A stretch of 11,873 nt of DNA from Prevotella sp. UBA3208 (GTDB lineage: Bacteria; Bacteroidota; Bacteroidia; Bacteroidales; Bacteroidaceae). Both the position numbers and the translations under genes were made by a program. Below are positions 1 to 7,800 of this stretch, in pieces. Position 1 is the stretch's first letter. Each line of letters starts with the position of its first letter. Location of the stretch: positions 1-11,873 of the forward strand of contig DEWO01000035.1 in assembly GCA_002363695.1 (NCBI GenBank), read 5' to 3'. Below the pieces are notes generated by a model. That model did not search any database. It was not told the DNA's origin and worked only from the letters and a program-made list of their open reading frames with translations.

Positions 1-58
1 ACTTCTCTATCGTCTTTGCCTTTGCTGGCGACTCTACTATTACCAGATTCTTTTGCAT
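1..58 (-). CDS. topA: DNA topoisomerase I, N-terminal fragment (runs off the left edge)
   Basis: Read on the minus strand from the ATG at 58-56, the frame gives MQKNLVIVESPAKAKTIEK before the window ends. This is the start of the TOPRIM domain of bacterial type IA topoisomerase I, in which the VESPAKAKTIE segment is nearly invariant and its Glu is part of the catalytic/metal-binding site. The enzyme relaxes negatively supercoiled DNA in the cytoplasm. There is no signal peptide, as expected. An ATG slightly upstream in another frame meets a stop after eight codons, so the ATG at 58 is the start. A matching -7 promoter element lies 25 bp upstream of it. Only 19 codons are visible, so nothing can be said about the rest of the gene. 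It is a core gene and marks the flank of the polysaccharide-degrading cluster. Confidence 0.93.
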   Translation of the reverse strand, partial: MQKNLVIVESPAKAKTIEK

Positions 59-83
59 ACGCTCATTTATTTTGTTTCGGGCT

Positions 84-92
84 GCAAAAGTA
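84..92 (-). promoter_or_regulatory. Promoter -7 element for topA
   Basis: On the minus strand this reads TACTTTTGC, an exact match to the Bacteroidetes -7 consensus TAnnTTTG followed by C. It lies 25 bp upstream of the topA ATG, which leaves a short leader. No clear TTTG is seen at the expected -33 position. The call therefore rests on the -7 box and its placement. Confidence 0.6.
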
Positions 93-153
93 GAGAAAAG
101 TTTTGGTTACACCTTATTTATATATTAGAATTTTTGTTTTCTTAACTATTCAG

Positions 154-999
154 CTACTTTAATACCTTGATGAGATACTTAGAGACAATGTCTGTAGCGT
201 GATGAATATCCTGCATAAAACCATGGTCATATCGCTCTAACAACACGTACTCGCTGCGAGGCCACAACTGATGGTAGCGCTCACCATAAGTAAAGGGAAC
301 GACTCGGTCGGCAGTGCCGTGAATAATCAGTGCCGGTCCTTGATAGGCTTTCGCGGTTTCGTAAATGGGCAGCCAGAAAGCGGTCTTGATGTACTCACGT
401 CCCAGCTTCTTGCCACCCCACAGCTCTACGTACTCAGGAGGGTCCAGGGGGTCGTACGTCTTGCCCATGGTAGAACCACGTATAGCATCATCGCGCAAGA
501 CGGCAGCCGGCGCCATCAGCACCACGGCACGAAGCGCCTCAGTGCCCAGCTGGCCCGCTGTCATAGAGGCTACCACGCCACCCTGTGAATGTCCCACGAT
601 AGCTATACTATTTATATAGCGCAGGTCGTGCACATACGCATATACGTGTCGGGCGTCTTCTATCTCGTTGGGCACCGTCATATCCTGGAAGTCGCCTTCA
701 CTCTCGCCGTGGCCATTGAAATCGAAACGGATGGAGGCGATACCATGGGCCTGAAGGCTATCGGCAATCAACTCGAACATAGGCCCATCCTTGGAACCTC
801 CGAAGCCATGACAGAGGATGACCATGGGGCACTGCTCGCCCGGCTTGAGCACAGGCTTCTGAAGTATAGCCTGCAACTTTCCCTTGGAACCATCAATCGT
901 CAGTCTCTCCTCAACAGCGTGGCGCCTCGCGCCAGCCGTCTGCGCCTGTATGCCACTGGCACATACAAGCATACACATTAGAATAAACAGCTGTTTCAT
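154..999 (-). CDS. Secreted alpha/beta hydrolase, cinnamoyl/feruloyl esterase-like
   Basis: The 281-residue protein starts with a signal peptide (about residues 1-19, likely cut after IQA). An alpha/beta-hydrolase fold follows. Visible motifs are the oxyanion-loop HGFGGSK (64-70), FDFNGHGESEG (92-102), the nucleophile elbow GHSQGG with Ser138, Asp231 in HGTADRVVP and His259 in YDHGF. The region after the elbow (MAPAAVLRDDAIRG through WGGKKLGREY, about 162-203) resembles the small inserted cap of rumen and gut cinnamoyl esterases such as Butyrivibrio Est1E. Those enzymes release ferulic or p-coumaric acid from plant cell-wall arabinose or galactose esters. Substrate choice is inferred from this resemblance; another acyl esterase is possible. 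The gene is divergent from the glycosidase run and downstream of its own good promoter. It could strip phenolic esters that block arabinofuranosidases. No clear terminator follows it before topA. Confidence 0.88.
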   Translation of the reverse strand: MKQLFILMCMLVCASGIQAQTAGARRHAVEERLTIDGSKGKLQAILQKPVLKPGEQCPMVILCHGFGGSKDGPMFELIADSLQAHGIASIRFDFNGHGESEGDFQDMTVPNEIEDARHVYAYVHDLRYINSIAIVGHSQGGVVASMTAGQLGTEALRAVVLMAPAAVLRDDAIRGSTMGKTYDPLDPPEYVELWGGKKLGREYIKTAFWLPIYETAKAYQGPALIIHGTADRVVPFTYGERYHQLWPRSEYVLLERYDHGFMQDIHHATDIVSKYLIKVLK

Positions 1000-1017
1000 C
1001 GTTTTAAGTTTTTGCTT

Positions 1018-1049
1018 GCAAAGTTACGAAAAGTCGAGAGAAATGCAAA
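1018..1049 (-). promoter_or_regulatory. Bacteroidetes-type promoter of the esterase gene
   Basis: On the minus strand the -33 element TTTG (1049-1046) is followed by 19 bp and then TAACTTTGC (1026-1018). This matches the Bacteroides sigma-ABfr consensus TTTG-N19-21-TAnnTTTG at both elements. The -7 box ends 18 bp upstream of the ATG at 999, so the leader is very short. It is the best-formed promoter in the window. Confidence 0.82.
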
Positions 1050-1126
1050 AGAAAAGCTTGTTTTTCTTTTCATTTCCGAGACGAGGTAACTTCTCCGTAG
1101 GAAAAGTTACGAAAAGTCGAGAGAAA
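1020..1126. repeat. 24-bp perfect direct repeat overlapping the esterase promoter
   Basis: The 24-bp stretch at 1020-1043 (core AAGTTACGAAAAGTCGAGAG) recurs without mismatch at 1103-1126, an offset of 83 bp. The first copy carries the functional-looking TAACTTTGC of the minus-strand promoter. In the second copy the matching bases read TAACTTTTC, so it looks like a decayed promoter copy. A 19-bp stretch at 1095-1113 (CCGTAGGAAAAGTTACGAA) recurs at 1182-1200 with two mismatches, which makes a third, weaker copy. Confidence 0.8.
1086..1110. repeat. 11-bp inverted repeat upstream of the esterase
   Basis: GTAACTTCTCC (1086-1096) and GGAAAAGTTAC (1100-1110) form an inverted repeat with one mismatch around a 3-base centre. 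It overlaps the second copy of the 24-bp direct repeat. It could be an operator or chance symmetry in repeated promoter-like DNA; no T-run follows to make it a terminator. Confidence 0.4.
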
Positions 1127-1225
1127 AGCCAAATTTATTTGAGTTTTTCCCAAAAACCCATCCGCGACTCCACAACGTGGTCCGAAGGAAAAGTCACGAA
1201 GAAACAGGCAAAACAGTTTCTTTGA

Positions 1226-1257
1226 TGTTTCAAATTATTCTGCATTTGTTTCAATTA
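1226..1257 (+). promoter_or_regulatory. Candidate tandem operator upstream of GH51
   Basis: TGTTTCAAATTA at 1226-1237 and TGTTTCAATTA at 1247-1257 form a direct repeat with a 21-bp period, close to two helical turns. Both halves would face the same side of the DNA. They lie about 35-65 bp upstream of the -7 box of the GH51 promoter, where an activator would bind. That promoter lacks a good -33 element, which fits activator dependence. This is inference from layout only. Confidence 0.35.
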
Positions 1258-1291
1258 TAAACGAAGAATATGAGTTATGAAATATTTAATG

Positions 1292-1300
1292 TATCTTTGC
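1292..1300 (+). promoter_or_regulatory. Promoter -7 element for the GH51 gene
   Basis: TATCTTTGC matches the Bacteroidetes -7 consensus TAnnTTTG plus C and lies 38 bp before the ATG at 1339. At the -33 position there is only TATG (1269-1272, 19-bp spacing). The leader is A/T-rich with no Shine-Dalgarno sequence, as is usual in this phylum. Confidence 0.62.
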
Positions 1301-1338
1301 AGTTGGAAAATCCATAAATACCTAACAATACAATAATT

Positions 1339-3315
1339 ATGAAAAAAATCATCTCCTGTGCTACGCTCCTCGTAGCAGCGACACTGGGTCTGCAAGCCCA
1401 GAAGCCCATGACCGCGCCCAAAGGCGGCAAGGCTATCAGTGACAACCTTATTGGTATATTCTTCGAGGACATCAGCAGCTCTGCCGACGGCGGTCTCTAT
1501 GCCGAACTGATACAGAACGGCTCGTTCGAGTACAGCCCTGCAGAACGAGACGGATGGGGGGCCGGCACTGCCTGGAAACAGGTACGCCCCGGCCATTCCC
1601 TGGGTACGCTGGAAGTACGGAAGTCGGATGGTATCCATGCCAACAACCCCACCTATATGCGCCTGAAGGTCGAGCGCGTCAGGGAGTACTATGACTATCA
1701 GGGCTGGAAAGGGTTCGGCCTTGAGAACGAGGGCTTCAAGGGTATCTCCGTCAAGGCCGGCGCCCACTATGATTTCTCTGTATTCTTGCGCAATATCGGT
1801 GCTGCCAAGCAGGTGCGCATCGTGCTCGGCATTCCCCAGGGATGGGGCAAAGACCCGAAGTTGCTGGCCGATGCCACCATCGACGTGAAGGACAATGCCT
1901 GGCGCAAGTACGAGACCGTTTTGACGCCCGGCGAAGACTGCACGAACGCCGTTCTCCAGATGCTGGTACTGAACCAAGGAGAAATAGACGTCGACATGGT
2001 GTCGCTGATGCCACAGGACACCTATAAGGGACACGGCCTGCGCAAGGACTTGGCCCAGGCACTGGCCGACCTGCATCCCCGATTCATGCGATTCCCCGGC
2101 GGCTGCGTGGTACATGGCGGCGGCGACGGCTTCTGGAACACCTATCGGTGGAAGACCACAGTAGGCCCCAAGGAGACCCGCCGCGGACTGAAAAACACCT
2201 GGGGCTACCACCAGTCCATGGGATTAGGCTACTACGAGTACTTCCAGTTCTGCGAAGACCTCGGCATGGCCCCCCTGCCCATCCTGCCCTGCGGAGTCTC
2301 CTGCCAGGGTACCAATGGTGGCTGGGGCATGAAAGACCAGGCTCAGGACGTTGTTCCCATGTCGGAGATGGACGAGTGGGTACAGGACGCGCTGGACCTT
2401 ATTGAGTGGGCTAACGGTGACGCGAACACCAAGTGGGGACGCCTGCGCGCCGAGGCCGGCCACCCCAAGCCCTTCGGACTGAAGTATCTCGGCATTGGCA
2501 ACGAAGAGCGTATCTCGCCCGAGTTCTGCGAGCGCTTCCGCTATATGTATAAGAAAATCATGGAGAAGCATCCCGAAATCATCATCGTAGGCACAGCAGG
2601 CCCCGGCTCCCATCCCGGCAATCCCGACTTGGAGAATGGCTGGAAACTGGCTGACGAGCTGGGTATGCCCATCATCGACGAGCACTACTACGAGAAGCGC
2701 GACTATTTCCTGACAAGCCGACAGTACGACAACTATCCTCGTGACCGCAAGACCAAGGTCTATCTTGGAGAATATGCTGCCAAGGACAAGAAACTGATTG
2801 ACGCTCTGGCAGAAGGACTATACCTGCTTCATGTAGAGCGCAATGCCGACATCGTCTGCATGACCAGCTATGCCCCGCTGTTTGCCAAGAAGGATGCCAC
2901 CAACTGGAACCCAGACATGATATATTTTGACAACGAGCGCCCATACCTGACCTGCAGCTACTACGTTCAGCAGCTGTTTGGCCTGTCGAGTGGCCAGTAC
3001 TATTACGGTGACTGCGTCCACATTGCCGATGCCACCAATCTGCAGGGCCAGAGCGTCATCCTCAACACCAAGACCCGCCGTCTCTATGTGAAAATGGTCA
3101 ATGCCAGTGCAGACACCAAGAAGGCCACCGTCAACCTGAGCCGCTTCGGCTTGAAAAAACAGGCCACCAAGACGGTGCTCAGCGGCAAGGCAGAGGATGA
3201 GAACAACTACGAGGCTCAGCCCATTGCTCCCAAGAAGGAGAGCATCAAGGCCCGGAAGAAGTTCGAGACCGAGCTGGCACCCTACTCCATGGTGATGCTG
3301 GAATACCAGCTATAA
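1339..3315 (+). CDS. Secreted GH51 alpha-L-arabinofuranosidase
   Basis: This 658-residue exo-enzyme should remove terminal alpha-L-arabinofuranose from arabinan or other arabinose-decorated pectin. The signal peptide is MKKIISCATLLVAATLGLQA. The start of the mature protein is typical of Bacteroidetes and fungal-type GH51 (ISDNLIGIFFEDIS and GGLYAELIQNGSFEY, about 33-65). A beta-sandwich carbohydrate-binding-like region follows (about 70-225), then the TIM barrel opening with HPRFMRFPGGCVVHG (246-260). The acid/base is Glu389 in GIGNEE and the nucleophile is Glu478 in YLGEYAA. A C-terminal beta-sandwich runs from about 545 to the end. Length is normal for the family and the gene is intact. It is the first gene of the plus-strand run and has its own promoter. 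A strong hairpin terminator follows. Confidence 0.95.
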   Translation: MKKIISCATLLVAATLGLQAQKPMTAPKGGKAISDNLIGIFFEDISSSADGGLYAELIQNGSFEYSPAERDGWGAGTAWKQVRPGHSLGTLEVRKSDGIHANNPTYMRLKVERVREYYDYQGWKGFGLENEGFKGISVKAGAHYDFSVFLRNIGAAKQVRIVLGIPQGWGKDPKLLADATIDVKDNAWRKYETVLTPGEDCTNAVLQMLVLNQGEIDVDMVSLMPQDTYKGHGLRKDLAQALADLHPRFMRFPGGCVVHGGGDGFWNTYRWKTTVGPKETRRGLKNTWGYHQSMGLGYYEYFQFCEDLGMAPLPILPCGVSCQGTNGGWGMKDQAQDVVPMSEMDEWVQDALDLIEWANGDANTKWGRLRAEAGHPKPFGLKYLGIGNEERISPEFCERFRYMYKKIMEKHPEIIIVGTAGPGSHPGNPDLENGWKLADELGMPIIDEHYYEKRDYFLTSRQYDNYPRDRKTKVYLGEYAAKDKKLIDALAEGLYLLHVERNADIVCMTSYAPLFAKKDATNWNPDMIYFDNERPYLTCSYYVQQLFGLSSGQYYYGDCVHIADATNLQGQSVILNTKTRRLYVKMVNASADTKKATVNLSRFGLKKQATKTVLSGKAEDENNYEAQPIAPKKESIKARKKFETELAPYSMVMLEYQL

Positions 3316-3349
3316 TACACACACAATAAATTAAGTAACCCATGAAGGG

Positions 3350-3385
3350 CTGATGACATTTTCAGGTGTCATCAGTCTTTTTTTT
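3350..3385 (+). terminator. Intrinsic terminator/attenuator between GH51 and the apiosidase-like gene
   Basis: CTGATGACA (3350-3358) and TGTCATCAG (3367-3375) form a perfect 9-bp stem around an 8-base loop. A run of eight T residues (3378-3385) follows almost at once. The next ATG lies only 14 nt past the T-run, with no room for a standard promoter between them. Transcription of the downstream genes from the GH51 promoter would depend on read-through, so the hairpin may act as an attenuator that sets the expression ratio. Confidence 0.85.
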
Positions 3386-3399
3386 ATATAAAACTCGTT

Positions 3400-4857
3400 A
3401 TGAAAAAACTCCTCATCTTACTCAGCCTTGCACTGCTGACGGTGTCGGCACAGGCAGGCAAGCCGTGGGACAACGGTAAGTTGCGTGTTTCGGATAACCA
3501 GCGTTATCTGCAGTTTGAGAACGGCCAGCCCTTCTTCTGGTTGGGCGAGACAGGGTGGCTGCTGCCCGAACGGCTCGACCGCGCCGAGGCTGAGTGGTAC
3601 CTCCAGTCGTGTGCCAAAGCCGGATACAACGTGGTACAGGTGCAGACCATCGACGGCGTGCCGGCCTATAACATCTATGGCCAGATGTCGAACACGGACG
3701 GGTGGAACTTCAAGGACATCAACCGCAAGGGAGTCTACGGCTACTGGGACCACATGGACTATATCATCGACCTGGCTGCCCAACACGGCATCTACATCGG
3801 CATGGTGTGCATCTGGGGCGGACTGGTCAAGGACGGAAAGCTGAGCGTCGAGGGAGCTAAGAAGTACGGCACCTTCCTGGCCAACCGCTACAAGTCGAAG
3901 CCCAACATCATCTGGTTCATGGGTGGCGACATCCAGGGAGACATCCGCCCCGAGGTGTGGGAGACACTGGCTACTACCATCAAGTCAATAGACAAAAACC
4001 ACCTGATGACCTACCATCCCCGTGGACGCTATACATCGGCCAAGTGGTGGAGCAAGGCCAAGTGGATGGACTTCCACACCTTCCAGAGCGGCCACCGTCG
4101 TTACGGTCAGCGCATGGGCAATGCCGACTATCCCATCCCTGACAACACAGAGGAAGACAACTGGATGTACGTAGACTCCACCTGGAAGTACAACCCCATC
4201 AAGCCCGTACTGGATGCTGAACCCAGCTATGAGGACATCCCCATCGGACTGCACGACCCCAACGAGGGCCGCTGGCACGACTACGACGTACGTCGCTATG
4301 CCTACTGGAGCGTCTTTGCCGGGTCCTGCGGACACACCTACGGCCACAATGCCATCATGCAGATGCTGAAGCCGGGCTACCCGACGAGCTATGGCGACGC
4401 CGGTGACGTGAAGTCATGGTACCAGGCTCTGCACGACCCTGGTTTCTCGCAGATGCAATACCTGAAGCGCCTCATCCTCTCCTTCCCCTACTTTGAGCGC
4501 GTGCCCGACCAAACCATCATCCACGGCAATGGCGAGAAGTACAACCGTCTCATCGCCACCCGTGGCACGGACTACCTCTTAGTATACAACTACAACGGCA
4601 ACACCATGAGGCTGGACCTGACGAAAATCAGCGGCCAGAAGAAGAACGTCTGGTGGATGACGGCTGCTACGGGCAAGCTGAAATATCTGGGTGAGTTCGA
4701 CTCGAAGGTGCTCACCTTCCGCTACCATCCGCAGTCAACCCGTGTGGAGGATGGTGTACTGATAGCCATTGACACGGCTAAGGACTACCTCAGGAAAGAC
4801 CAGACCGAACTGTCCCCTGACGGCTACAAGACTAAGGAAAGAGACCTGAACGAGTGA
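3400..4857 (+). CDS. Secreted GH140/DUF4038 apiosidase-like glycoside hydrolase
   Basis: The 485-residue protein has a signal peptide (MKKLLILLSLALLTVSAQA, cut before GKPWD). The DUF4038 TIM barrel shows its usual start, FENGQPFFWLGETGWLLPERL (about 39-59), with YNVVQVQTIDGVPAYN (76-91), IWFMGGDIQGD (171-181) and PVLDAEPSYE (269-278). Asp177 and Glu274 are the likely acid and nucleophile; they are 97 residues apart, the spacing I recall for the catalytic pair of the GH140 apiosidase of Bacteroides thetaiotaomicron. The C-terminal part (about 385-460) matches the small beta-sandwich often called a putative collagen-binding domain. GH140 cleaves the apiose-galacturonate bond at the base of RG-II side chains. 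Related DUF4038 proteins may have other substrates, so apiosidase is the favoured activity and not a certainty. The next gene follows after 20 bp. Confidence 0.87.
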   Translation: MKKLLILLSLALLTVSAQAGKPWDNGKLRVSDNQRYLQFENGQPFFWLGETGWLLPERLDRAEAEWYLQSCAKAGYNVVQVQTIDGVPAYNIYGQMSNTDGWNFKDINRKGVYGYWDHMDYIIDLAAQHGIYIGMVCIWGGLVKDGKLSVEGAKKYGTFLANRYKSKPNIIWFMGGDIQGDIRPEVWETLATTIKSIDKNHLMTYHPRGRYTSAKWWSKAKWMDFHTFQSGHRRYGQRMGNADYPIPDNTEEDNWMYVDSTWKYNPIKPVLDAEPSYEDIPIGLHDPNEGRWHDYDVRRYAYWSVFAGSCGHTYGHNAIMQMLKPGYPTSYGDAGDVKSWYQALHDPGFSQMQYLKRLILSFPYFERVPDQTIIHGNGEKYNRLIATRGTDYLLVYNYNGNTMRLDLTKISGQKKNVWWMTAATGKLKYLGEFDSKVLTFRYHPQSTRVEDGVLIAIDTAKDYLRKDQTELSPDGYKTKERDLNE

Positions 4858-4877
4858 GTTGTAAGAAGATAAGAAAG

Positions 4878-7800
4878 ATGAAGAAACTCTTGACGATATT
4901 GTTGGCCTTCCTGTCGTTGACAGCCTCGGCAGCCAAGAAAAAAGTTGTGAAGCCCGACGTCAGCCTATCATGGCTGAAGGTCGAGAATCTGGATAAGCCT
5001 ATGGGCATTGATACAGATACACCCCGCTTCTCGTGGACCATCCTGTCGGACAAGCAGGATGTACGCCAGACCGCCTACCAGATTGTTGTCACGACCAGCC
5101 AAGGCGAAGTGTGGAACTCTGGCCGTGTGGAGAGTGACCAGCAACTATGGGTGCCTTACAAAGGAACACGACTGAAGAGTGCCACACAATGCTCGTGGAA
5201 AGTCAAGGTGTGGACCACAGCTGGCGAAAGCCAGTGGAGCGATGAGATGCGCTTTGGCATAGGACTGCTGAAGGAAAGCCACTGGACAGGCCGCTGGATT
5301 GGTCTGGAACGGCTGATGCCCGGCGAGGAGCGCGGCCTGCACTCACGACTGGCAGCCCGCTACGTGCGTAAGGAGTTCGAGATTGACAAGCCTGTCAAGA
5401 AGGCTATTGCCTACGTGGCAGGCATCGGACTGCACGAGCTGCACGTCAATGGTGTGACGTACAATCGCGAGGTGCTGTTGCCCATGCCCACCGACTATCG
5501 CAAGACGGTACTCTACAACACCTATGACATCACAAGCAGTCTGACCGGGAAAAATTGCATCGGCCTGGTGCTCGGCAACGGACGCCTGTTCCCCATGCGT
5601 CAGAACAAGCCTTACAAGGCTCCCGTCTTCGGACTGCCCAAGTGTCGTATCAACATCCTCATCACTTTCGAGGACGGCACCACCAGGCGCATCTCGACAG
5701 ACGAGAAATGGAAGATAACGGCCGACGGCCCTATCCGTTCAAACAATGAATACGACGGCGAGACATACGACGCCCGCAAGGAGCTGACTGGCTGGGACAT
5801 GCCAGGCTACGACGACCGGGCATGGCAGAACGCTGAGCGCACGGCGATTCCCTTGGGTACGCTTCGTGCCCAGATGGCTCCAGGCATGACGATGCAACCG
5901 ATGACCAAGACCCCTACCCGCTCGGGCAACATCTACGACTTCCACCAGAACATGGCCGGCTGGATAGCCTTTACGCCAACGGGCCGTGAGGGCGACACCA
6001 TCCGCATCAAGTACGCCGAGAAGCTAACCCCTGACGGCAGCCTCTATCTGGACAACCTCCGCGATGCACAGTCAGAAGACATCTACATCTGCGGAAAAAC
6101 TGTCAACTCAAAAGAGTGGCACCCCACCTTCGTCTATCACGGCTTCCGCTATGCGCAGGTGACAGGCCCCGCCACAGAAGTTCACGCCTATACCGTCAGC
6201 GACGACATGCAGACGCTGGGCCGTTTCGAATGTTCTGATACCACGCTGAACCAAGTCATGCGCAATGCCTGGTGGGGCATCTACAGCAACTACAAGGGTA
6301 TGCCCGTAGACTGTCCGCAGCGCAACGAGCGGCAGCCTTGGCTGGGCGACAGGACGATGGGAAGCCTCGGCGAGAGTTTCCTCTTCAACAACGAGCGCCT
6401 GTATACCAAATGGATGCGCGACATCTGCGAGTCGCAGCGCGAGGACGGCGTCTTCAGCGACGTCTCGCCGGCCTTCTGGAACTACTATAACGACGACGTC
6501 ACGTGGCCTGCCGCCCTGCCCTTTGGCTGTGACATGCTGTGGCGCCAATACGGCAATCGCGAGGCCATCGACAAGTCATACCCTTATATCAAGCGCTGGC
6601 TGCAGCATCTCCTGGAGGATTATCAGACCGATGGCATCATCACCAAGGACACCTATGGCGACTGGTGCGTCCCGCCCGAGTCGCTGGAACTGATTCACTC
6701 GCAGGACCCCGCCCGCAAGACAGACGGCAGCCTCATCTCTACGGCCTACGTCATCCGCGTGCTGCAATTGCTGGAGCAGTGGGGGTGCGAGGCAGCGTAT
6801 TGGAAGCCCATCCGCGAGGCCATGACCAACGCCTTCAATCGCCACTTCCTGACCGTCAGGGAAGGCACCAGCCAAGTTCCCGGCCATCCGCTCTATCCCG
6901 ACTCCGTGTTCTACGGCAATAACACCGCCACGGCCAACCTGCTGGCACTCTCGTTTGGCATCGTGCCGGAGCAGTATCGCCAGGAGGTGACGAAGAACGT
7001 GGTGGAGAACATCATCCTGAAGAACAATGCCCATGTGCCCTGCGGCGTCATCGGCATCTCGTGGCTGCTGCGCGGTCTGTCGGACAATGGCTTCAGCGAC
7101 ATAGCCTACATGATAGCCACGCAGAAGAGCTACCCCTCATGGGGCTACATGGCCGAGAACGGGGCCACCACCATCTGGGAACTGTGGAACGGCGACAAGG
7201 CCAGCCCACGCATGAACTCCGGCAACCACGTCATGCTGCTGGGCGACCTCCTCACCTGGTGCTACCAGTACCTGGGCGGCATCCGTCAGATGGGACAGGC
7301 CTACAAGCACATCGTGCTCCGCCCCGACTTCTCCATTCAGGACTGCAGCTATGCCAAGGTCAGCTACGACAGCCCCTACGGCACCATTGAAAGCAACTGG
7401 ACAAAAACCCTGCAGCATGTAGAGTGGGACGTGCGCATCCCCTGCAACACGACCGCCGACATCTGCCTGCCCGACGGCACGACAAAGACCGTCGGTTCGG
7501 GCAGCTATCACTTCTCTTGTGACATTCCTACCAGCTCGCCTGCCATTCTGAAGGACGAGTTCCTCTACGAGCAGGCTCCCTTCCCCCAGTGCCATGCCGC
7601 CACCATTGTCGAAACCAAGAAGGGCGACCTCGTAGCCACCTACTTCGGAGGCAAGCACGAGCGCAATCCCGATGTCTGCATCTGGGTAAGCATCAAGAAG
7701 AAGGGCAGCGACACGTGGAGCAAGCCCATCCTGGCAGCCGACGGCGTCTTTGAACTGGGCACCCCCAACGCCGCCATTGCCGGCATCACTGCTGAGAGCA

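Larger units (their letters stand above)
1000..1338. other. Divergent intergenic region with promoters and repeats
   Basis: This 339-bp gap separates the minus-strand esterase from the plus-strand glycosidase run. I see no convincing gene in it. It holds the esterase promoter, three related direct-repeat copies about 85 bp apart, an inverted repeat, a pair of TGTTTCAA(A)TTA direct repeats 21 bp apart, and the -7 element of the GH51 gene. Each is listed separately. Confidence 0.7.

Noticed and set aside
1255..2211. 318-codon open frame on the minus strand
   Set aside because: It lies wholly over the GH51 gene and its promoter; its translation has no recognisable domain, while the plus strand encodes a full family with catalytic residues.
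2224..2685. Minus-strand frames across the glycosidase genes (for example 2224-2685, 7137-7853, 10220-11011)
   Set aside because: All are antisense shadows of GC-rich plus-strand genes with no domain, signal peptide or promoter of their own.
4854..4877. GTG start giving an eight-residue longer GH78 fusion protein
   Set aside because: It overlaps the previous stop and would put MSCKKIRK before a perfect signal peptide; the ATG at 4878 has purine-rich AAGAAAG upstream.
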